64,000 nt of DNA from NCBI RefSeq assembly GCF_026261605.1, contig NZ_CP102486.1:4340001-4404000 (forward strand). Direction: 5' to 3'. The first letter of the stretch is position 1, and every line of letters starts with the position of its first letter. This stretch comes from Dechloromonas sp. A34. GTDB taxonomy: Bacteria; Pseudomonadota; Gammaproteobacteria; Burkholderiales; Rhodocyclaceae. A program made the translations under genes and the position numbers. Of the stretch, positions 58,529-64,000 are shown piece after piece. A model generated the notes under the pieces. That model was not told the DNA's origin and ran no database searches. It saw nothing but the letters and a program-made list of their open reading frames with translations.

Positions 58529-59757
58529 GTCAATACCTCGTCGATCAATTCTATCCAGTGCCGGACCGGCAGCAGGCTGCCAGCCTGCAAGTGCGTCAGG
58601 CAGCCGATGTTGGCCGTCGCGATCGCCTGCGGCGCACCGGCATTGAGCGCGGCCAGCTTGTTGTGGCGCAGCCGGCCGGACAACTCCGGCTGCAAGACCG
58701 CATAAGTCCCGGCCGAGCCGCAGCACAGATGGCCATCGGCCACCGGCGTCAGAGTGTAGCCGGCCGCCCAGAGAAATTCCTCGATGGCGCCGCGAATTTT
58801 CAGGCCATGCTGCAGGGTGCACGGTGAATGAAAGGCCAGCTTGCCACGCGAGCCGCCGGGGAACAGGCCGAGCAGGCGGTCGCGCTCGGCGACCAGGATT
58901 TCCGACGGGTCGCGACACAGCGCGCTGATCCGCGCTGCCTTCACGGCGTAGGCCGCATCGTGGGCCAGCGCATGGCCGTACTCCCTGACCTGGACGCCGC
59001 AACCGGAAGCCGTGACGACGATCGCCTCGACGCCAGCCTCGACGTGCGGCCACCAGGCGTCGATATTGCGCCGCATGTCGTCCTTAGCAGCCGCCTGGTC
59101 GTTCAGGTGGAAACGCAGCGCGCCGCAGCATGCCGCCTTCCTTTCCTCGAACAATTCGATGCCCAGGCGGTCGAGCACCCGCGCCGTCGCGGCGTTGATG
59201 TTGGGCGCCAGTTCCGGCTGGACGCAACCGGCCAACGCCAGCATGCGGCGGGCGCGGCCGGCGGCGGTCGGCCACGGCTTGTTATTGACCGCGGCGGCGG
59301 GTGGCAGCTTGTCGGCCAGCGCCGTCGGAAGCAGCGGCCGCAGGATGCGGGCGAGCTTGACGGCCGGGCCGAAGACGGCCGGACGCGGCAGGGCCTCGCG
59401 CAAGGCGAAACGGGTCAGGGCATCCCCTGCCGGGCGCGGCAATTTCTCCTCGACCACCTGGCGCCCGATGTCGAGCAGGTGAGCGTACTGGACACCGGAC
59501 GGACAGGTCGTTTCGCAGGAGCGGCAGGTCAGGCAGCGATCGAGATGCAGGCGAGTCTTCTCGGTCACCGGCTGGCCTTCGAGCACCTGCTTGATCAGGT
59601 AGATGCGGCCGCGCGGGCCGTCCAGTTCGTCGCCCAGCAACTGGTAGGTCGGGCAGGTCGCCGTGCAGAAGCCGCAATGCACGCAACTGCGCAGAATCCT
59701 CTCGGCCTCCTGGCCGGCCGGGGTATCGCGGATGAAATCGGCGAGTCGGGTATCCAT
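58525..59757 (-). CDS. glcF: Glycolate oxidase iron-sulfur subunit
   Basis: A 410-residue protein with two 4Fe-4S motifs near the N-terminus (CVHCGFCTATCP and CLTCRSCETTCP) and two CCG domains later (ACCGALRFH and LCCGSAGTYAVL). It passes electrons from GlcDE to the quinone pool. Overlaps glcE by one base and the HDOD gene by four. Confidence 0.96.
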   Translation of the reverse strand: MDTRLADFIRDTPAGQEAERILRSCVHCGFCTATCPTYQLLGDELDGPRGRIYLIKQVLEGQPVTEKTRLHLDRCLTCRSCETTCPSGVQYAHLLDIGRQVVEEKLPRPAGDALTRFALREALPRPAVFGPAVKLARILRPLLPTALADKLPPAAAVNNKPWPTAAGRARRMLALAGCVQPELAPNINAATARVLDRLGIELFEERKAACCGALRFHLNDQAAAKDDMRRNIDAWWPHVEAGVEAIVVTASGCGVQVREYGHALAHDAAYAVKAARISALCRDPSEILVAERDRLLGLFPGGSRGKLAFHSPCTLQHGLKIRGAIEEFLWAAGYTLTPVADGHLCCGSAGTYAVLQPELSGRLRHNKLAALNAGAPQAIATANIGCLTHLQAGSLLPVRHWIELIDEVLT

Positions 59758-60842
59758 TAGAGCTCCGCGTAGAGACGGCCGGGGTTCAGGATGCCCAGAG
59801 GATCGAAGCGCTTTTTCAGGCGACGATGCAAGGCGAGCAGGGGCGGGGCCAGCGGCGCGAAAGCCCCTTCCAGACAGCGCAGCGACTCCGCAGCACGGTA
59901 AAGCACGGCATGCCCGCCCGCCTTGGCCGCCAGTTCGCGGACGCCGTCACCCTCCCCGGCATACCAGCGCAGCGCGCCGCCCCATTCGATGGAGCACAGC
60001 CCGTCGAGGCCGAGCGCCGGCGTCGTCGACGGCAGGGCCAGCCGCCAGAGCGGGGTTCCGGCAAAGGCCTGGTGGGTCTGTTCGCGAACCGCTAGCCAGT
60101 GCCGTTCGCCGTCCGCTACGGCCGTGCCGCCGAGCTTGTCGCTGGCCGCGGCGACCGCCGCCCGTGCCCCGGAGAGGCGCAGCCAAAGCTTGCCCTCGTG
60201 CCAGAACGAAGCGGAGATCGGCAAGGGCTGGCCGGCCCACTGGTTGAGCCGGGCGATGGCCCCGGCCTCGTCGATGGCAAAGACCAGGGTCCGTTCGGCC
60301 ACCGGCTTCGGCAACACCTTCAGCGTGACCTCGGCGAGCACGCCCAGGGTGCCCAGACTGCCGGCCAGCAGGCGCGAGACGTCGTAGCCGGCGACGTTCT
60401 TCATGACCTGGCCGCCGAAATCGAGGACCTGCCCGGTGCCGTCGATCAGTTTCACGCCGAGCACGAAATCGCGCACCGCCCCGGCCTGCAGCCGACGCGG
60501 GCCGGAGAGCCCGGCGGCGACGCAGCCGCCGAGCGTCGCCATATCGAAATGCGGCGGCTCGAAGGCCAGCATCTGGCCCCGCTCGGCCAGCGCCGCCTCG
60601 ATCTCGGCCAGCGGCGTGCCGCAGCGCGCCGTGATGTAGAGCTCGGTCGGCTCGTAGGCGACAATGCCGCGATAGGCGCCGACATCGAGCACCTCGCCAG
60701 CCAGCATGCCGCCGTAGAAATCCTTGCTGCCGCCACCGCGGATGCGCAGCGCCACCCGACTGTCCAGCGGAGCTTGCAGCGCGGCCTCGTATGCGGCCCC
60801 GATCGCGGTGACCAGTTCGTCGAGTCCCGACAAATGCGGCAT
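59757..60842 (-). CDS. glcE: Glycolate oxidase FAD-binding subunit
   Basis: A 361-residue PCMH-type FAD protein. FAD segments include LRIRGGGSKDFYG, MATLGGCVAAGLSGPRR, and GYDVSRLLAGSLGTLGVLAEVTLKVLP. It is smaller than GlcD and forms the GlcDEF complex. The start at 60842 overlaps the glcD stop (TGATG). Confidence 0.95.
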   Translation of the reverse strand: MPHLSGLDELVTAIGAAYEAALQAPLDSRVALRIRGGGSKDFYGGMLAGEVLDVGAYRGIVAYEPTELYITARCGTPLAEIEAALAERGQMLAFEPPHFDMATLGGCVAAGLSGPRRLQAGAVRDFVLGVKLIDGTGQVLDFGGQVMKNVAGYDVSRLLAGSLGTLGVLAEVTLKVLPKPVAERTLVFAIDEAGAIARLNQWAGQPLPISASFWHEGKLWLRLSGARAAVAAASDKLGGTAVADGERHWLAVREQTHQAFAGTPLWRLALPSTTPALGLDGLCSIEWGGALRWYAGEGDGVRELAAKAGGHAVLYRAAESLRCLEGAFAPLAPPLLALHRRLKKRFDPLGILNPGRLYAEL

Positions 60843-62335
60843 CAGAATCGCTCCAGTTCGGGAAACTTCAGGTCGCCCTGATGGACATGCATGCGGCCGT
60901 ATTCGGCGCAGCGATGCAGACTGGGTACGGCCTTGCCGGGGTTGAGCAGGCCCGTTTCGTCGAAAGCCGCCTTGATGCCGCGAAAGGCGTCGAGCTCCGG
61001 CGTCTTGTATTGCACGCACATCTGGTTGATCTTTTCGATGCCGACCCCGTGTTCGCCGGTGATCGAGCCGCCGAGCGCCACCGACAATTCAAGGATCTCG
61101 GCGCCGAAGGCTTCGGCCCGCGCCCATTCGCCGGGCTGGGCGGCGTCGTACATGATCAGCGGGTGGAGGTTGCCGTCGCCGGCATGGAAGACGTTGGCGC
61201 AGCGCAACCCGTACTTCTTTTCCATGGCGGCGATGGCGGACAGCATCTCGGCCAGCCGTTTGCGCGGGATGGTGCCGTCCATGCAGTAATAATCCGGGGT
61301 GATCCGCCCGACCGCCGGGAAGGCCGCCTTGCGCCCGGCCCAGAAGCGCAGACGTTCGGCCTCCGACTGCGAGACGCGGATGTCGCTGGCCCCGGCTTCG
61401 CGCAGCACCGTCGTGACGCGGGCGATTTCCTCGGCGACCTCCTCGGGCGTGCCGTCCGCCTCGCAGAGCAGTATGGCCGCGGCATTCAGGTCGTAACCGG
61501 CCTTGACGTAGGGCTCGACGGCGGCAGTCGCCGCCTTGTCCATCATTTCCAGCCCGGCCGGAATGATGCCGGCGGCGATGATTGCCGCCACCGCATCGCC
61601 GGCCTGGCCGACGTCGGCGAACGATGCCATGACGACCTGGGCCAGTTCCGGCTTGGGGACCAGCTTGACGGTGACTTCGGTGACCACGCCGAGCATGCCC
61701 TCGGAACCGATCAACAGCGCCAACAGGTCGTAGCCCGGCGCATCCGGCGCTGCCGAGCCGATCTCGAAAATCTCGCCTTCGATGCTGACCACCCGCAGGC
61801 GCAGCACGTTGTGCACGGTCAGCCCGTATTTCAGGCAATGCACGCCGCCCGAGTTCTCGGCGACGTTGCCGCCCAGCGTGCAGGCGATCTGCGACGAGGG
61901 ATCGGGCGCGTAGTAGAGGCCGTAGGGCGCCGCCGCTTCCGACACCGCCAGATTGCGCACGCCCGGTTGGACCACGGCGAGCCGGGCGTCGCGGTCGAGA
62001 CGCAGGATCTTGTTGAAGCGGGCCAGCGACAGCACGACGCCCTGGGCATGCGGCATCGCGCCGCCCGAGAGGCCGGTGCCGGCGCCGCGGGCGACGACCG
62101 GCACGCCGAGGCTGTGGCAGGTGCGCAGGACGTCGACGACCTGCGCTTCGCTTTCCGGCAGGCAGACGGCGAGCGGCATTTCGCGGTAGGCGGTGAGGCC
62201 GTCGCATTCGTAGGGGCGAAGATCCTCGTCGTCGCTGAGCAGGCAATGCGCCGGGAGAAGCAGTTTGAGGCACGCTACCAGCTGACGGCGGTCGGTCTGA
62301 AAGCTGGGTTCGGCGTTCGGCATGATCGGACTCAT
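60842..62335 (-). CDS. glcD: Glycolate oxidase FAD-linked catalytic subunit
   Basis: A 497-residue GlcD that oxidises glycolate to glyoxylate. FAD motifs VVARGAGTGLSGGAMP and CTLGGNVAENSGGVHCLKYG, and catalytic C-terminal segments FHAGDGNLHPLIMY and GSITGEHGVGIEK. The start at 62335 overlaps the kinase stop (ATGA) with GGGG upstream; the longer frame in the track of this region is the kinase shadow. Confidence 0.96.
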   Translation of the reverse strand: MSPIMPNAEPSFQTDRRQLVACLKLLLPAHCLLSDDEDLRPYECDGLTAYREMPLAVCLPESEAQVVDVLRTCHSLGVPVVARGAGTGLSGGAMPHAQGVVLSLARFNKILRLDRDARLAVVQPGVRNLAVSEAAAPYGLYYAPDPSSQIACTLGGNVAENSGGVHCLKYGLTVHNVLRLRVVSIEGEIFEIGSAAPDAPGYDLLALLIGSEGMLGVVTEVTVKLVPKPELAQVVMASFADVGQAGDAVAAIIAAGIIPAGLEMMDKAATAAVEPYVKAGYDLNAAAILLCEADGTPEEVAEEIARVTTVLREAGASDIRVSQSEAERLRFWAGRKAAFPAVGRITPDYYCMDGTIPRKRLAEMLSAIAAMEKKYGLRCANVFHAGDGNLHPLIMYDAAQPGEWARAEAFGAEILELSVALGGSITGEHGVGIEKINQMCVQYKTPELDAFRGIKAAFDETGLLNPGKAVPSLHRCAEYGRMHVHQGDLKFPELERF

Positions 62336-63594
62336 TCCATCCCCACGAAAATGGCGCGGAAGTCGTTGACGTTGGTCCTCGTCGGACCGGTGACCAGCAG
62401 GTCGCCGAGGGCCGAGAAATAACCCCAGGCGTCGTTGGCGGCCAAATGCCGCTGAATATCCACACCCTGCTCCCAGGCCCGGGCCAGCGTCTCCGGCCCG
62501 ACGAAGGCGCCGGCATTGTTCTCGCTGCCGTCGATGCCGTCGGTGTCGGCGGCCAGGGCGTGGATGCCCGGCGCACCGTCGAGAGCCTGGGCCAGACCGA
62601 GCAGGAATTCGGTGTTGCGCCCGCCCCGCCCTTCGCCTTTCAAGGTCACCGTCGTTTCGCCGCCGGAGAGCAGCACGCCCGGCGCCCGCAGCGGGAAGCC
62701 GTGGCGCGCGCAGGAAAGGGCGATCCCGGCCAGGACCTTGCCGACTTCGCGGGCCTCGCCTTCGATCGCATCGCCGAGGATCAGCGGCGTCAGGCCCATT
62801 TGCAGCGCCGCTTCGGCCGCCGCCTCGAGCATCTGGCGCGGACTGGCGACCAGCCGGAAAGTGCTGCGCGTCAGGTGCGGATCGCCCGCCTTGGGCGTTT
62901 CCAGTTCGCCCTCTTCGAGTTGGCAACGCAGGGATTGGGGCAGATCGATGGCGTAGGAATCGAGCACGTTCAGCGCATCGAGCGCCGTGCTCGGATCGGC
63001 CACCGTCGGGCCGGAAGCGATCACCGCCGGGTCGTCGCCCGGCACGTCGGAAATCGCCAGGGTCAGCACCGACGCCGGCCAGGCGGCGACGGCCAGCCGA
63101 CCACCCTTGATCGCCGAAAGGTGTTTGCGCACGCAGTTGATCTCGCCGATGCTCGCCCCGGAGCGCAGCAGGCTCGAGGTGATGGCGCGCTTCTCGGCCA
63201 GCGTGATGCCGGCGGCCGGCGCCGCCAGCAAGGCCGAGCCGCCACCGGAAATCAGCGCCAGCACGCGGTCGCTTTCGCTCAGCCCGCGCACCTTGTCGAG
63301 GATGCGCTGCGCCGCCAGTTCGCCGGCCACGTCCGGCACCGGGTGCGCCGCTTCGACGATTTCGATGCGCTCGCAAGGCACACCGTGACCGTAACGCGTG
63401 ACCACAAGGCCATCGAGCGGGCCCGACCACTGTCGCTCGACGGCCTGCGCCATGGCCGCCGAGGCCTTGCCGGCACCGATCACGATCAGCCGGCCGCCAT
63501 CGTCCGGCGGCAGGCAGGGCGGTACGCAGCGCGCCGGGTCGGCGGCGGCGATGGCCGCGTCGAACAGCGCACGGAGCATTGCGCGCGGCATCAT
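62332..63594 (-). CDS. ttuD: Glycerate 2-kinase/hydroxypyruvate reductase-type protein (TtuD/GckA)
   Basis: A 420-residue MOFRL/DUF4147 family protein. Motifs IVIGAGKASAAMAQAVE, ALISGGGSALL and the C-terminal LLSGGETTVTLKGEGRGGRNTEF are typical. TtuD was named a hydroxypyruvate reductase, but this fold is a glycerate kinase. It makes 2-phosphoglycerate from glycerate formed from glyoxylate. Start at 63594 overlaps the hyi stop (ATGA). Confidence 0.9.
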   Translation of the reverse strand: MMPRAMLRALFDAAIAAADPARCVPPCLPPDDGGRLIVIGAGKASAAMAQAVERQWSGPLDGLVVTRYGHGVPCERIEIVEAAHPVPDVAGELAAQRILDKVRGLSESDRVLALISGGGSALLAAPAAGITLAEKRAITSSLLRSGASIGEINCVRKHLSAIKGGRLAVAAWPASVLTLAISDVPGDDPAVIASGPTVADPSTALDALNVLDSYAIDLPQSLRCQLEEGELETPKAGDPHLTRSTFRLVASPRQMLEAAAEAALQMGLTPLILGDAIEGEAREVGKVLAGIALSCARHGFPLRAPGVLLSGGETTVTLKGEGRGGRNTEFLLGLAQALDGAPGIHALAADTDGIDGSENNAGAFVGPETLARAWEQGVDIQRHLAANDAWGYFSALGDLLVTGPTRTNVNDFRAIFVGME

Positions 63595-64000
63595 TTGGGC
63601 ATCCAGCCGAGGCCGGCCTCGGTGGTCGTCAGCGGCTTGTATTCGCAGCCGACCCAGCCGTCGTAGCCGAGCCGGTCGAGGCAATCAAAGAGGAAGGGGT
63701 AATTGATTTCGCCGGTGCCCGGCTCATGGCGCCCGGGATTGTCGGCGATCTGGATATGGCCGATGTGGTGAAGGTTGGCTTCGAGGGTGCGCGCCAGATC
63801 GCCGGCGATGATCTGGGCGTGATAGATGTCGTACTGCAATTTGACATTGCTGCGATCGATCGCCTCGAGCAGGCGGAAGCCCTTGGCGACGTCGTCCAGC
63901 CAGTAGCCCGGCATGTCGATCCGGCTGTTGATCGGCTCGATCATCACCGTGGCGCCGATGGTCGCGAAGCGGTCGGCGGCATGGCGCAGGTTGGCGATGT
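63591..64000 (-). CDS. hyi: Hydroxypyruvate isomerase, 5' end beyond window
   Basis: The C-terminal 136 codons of a TIM-barrel sugar isomerase of the Hyi type; the frame is open to the window edge. IEPINSRIDMPGYWL, YDIYHAQIIAGDLARTL, GHIQIADNPGRHEPGTGEINY and the final GCEYKPLTTTEAGLGW match Hyi. It converts tartronate semialdehyde to hydroxypyruvate and back. It is upstream of ttuD in the glycolate operon; glyoxylate carboligase may lie beyond the edge. Confidence 0.9.
   Translation of the reverse strand, partial: IANLRHAADRFATIGATVMIEPINSRIDMPGYWLDDVAKGFRLLEAIDRSNVKLQYDIYHAQIIAGDLARTLEANLHHIGHIQIADNPGRHEPGTGEINYPFLFDCLDRLGYDGWVGCEYKPLTTTEAGLGWMPK

Overview
The window looks like a chromosomal segment of a GC-rich, denitrifying betaproteobacterium, most likely of the Rhodocyclales (Dechloromonas/Azonexus type). 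The support is gene content: cytochrome cd1 nitrite reductase with heme d1 genes, cytochrome c', TRAP and glutamate/aspartate ABC transporters with DctB/DctD-type regulation, and a glycolate oxidase operon. No phage, IS element, CRISPR array or plasmid feature was seen.

Layout. (1) 1-11.9 kb: a catabolic cluster on the minus strand, in transcription order prpF-like isomerase, TRAP transporter dctP-dctQ-dctM, MaoC-type hydratase (ich-like), family III CoA-transferase (ict-like), CitE-type lyase (ccl-like), a carboxymuconate-cycloisomerase-like lyase, a LysR regulator and a tricarballylate dehydrogenase (tcuA-like) cut by the window edge. A second LysR gene is divergent from prpF, with a perfect palindrome between them. 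The genes suggest a route tricarballylate/aconitate -> trans-aconitate -> itaconate -> itaconyl-CoA -> citramalyl-CoA -> pyruvate + acetyl-CoA. This is the most novel candidate system here. (2) 11.9-12.4 kb: no gene; a decayed repeat. (3) 12.4-19.8 kb: gltI-gltJ-gltK-gltL, marC, and a DctB/DctD-type sensor and sigma-54 activator, probably one transcript. Upstream of gltI lie two repeats 32 bp apart, an IHF consensus match and a -24/-12 sigma-54 promoter. (4) 19.8-27.5 kb: nirS, an ethylbenzene-dehydrogenase-related cytochrome, a cupredoxin, nirC, nirF, a fused nirDL, nirG and nirH; nirE and a small exported protein are divergent. A perfect FNR/Dnr box lies between nirS and nirE. nirJ and nirN are not in the window.

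(5) 27.5-33.2 kb: tRNA-Leu(CAA), queA-tgt, yajC-secD-secF. (6) 33.2-46 kb: cytochrome b561 and cytochrome c', purB and small neighbours, a glutathione transferase, an HD-GYP protein, nudJ-mnmA with an intervening exported protein, ilvE, waaF, a YheT hydrolase, phosphomannomutase and ybjQ. (7) 46-57.6 kb: ompW with an FNR-like site inside a 14-bp inverted repeat, alaS (one base missing in a C run), ugpB-ugpQ, a lipoprotein, a CHASE-type hybrid kinase, rhlE and a PP2C phosphatase. (8) 57.6-64 kb: a tightly overlapping minus-strand operon hyi-ttuD-glcD-glcE-glcF-HDOD for glycolate, glyoxylate and glycerate metabolism, cut at the right edge.

Most genes sit in operons with ATGA, TGATG or GTGA junctions. 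The long reading frames antisense to real genes are GC-codon shadows and were left out.
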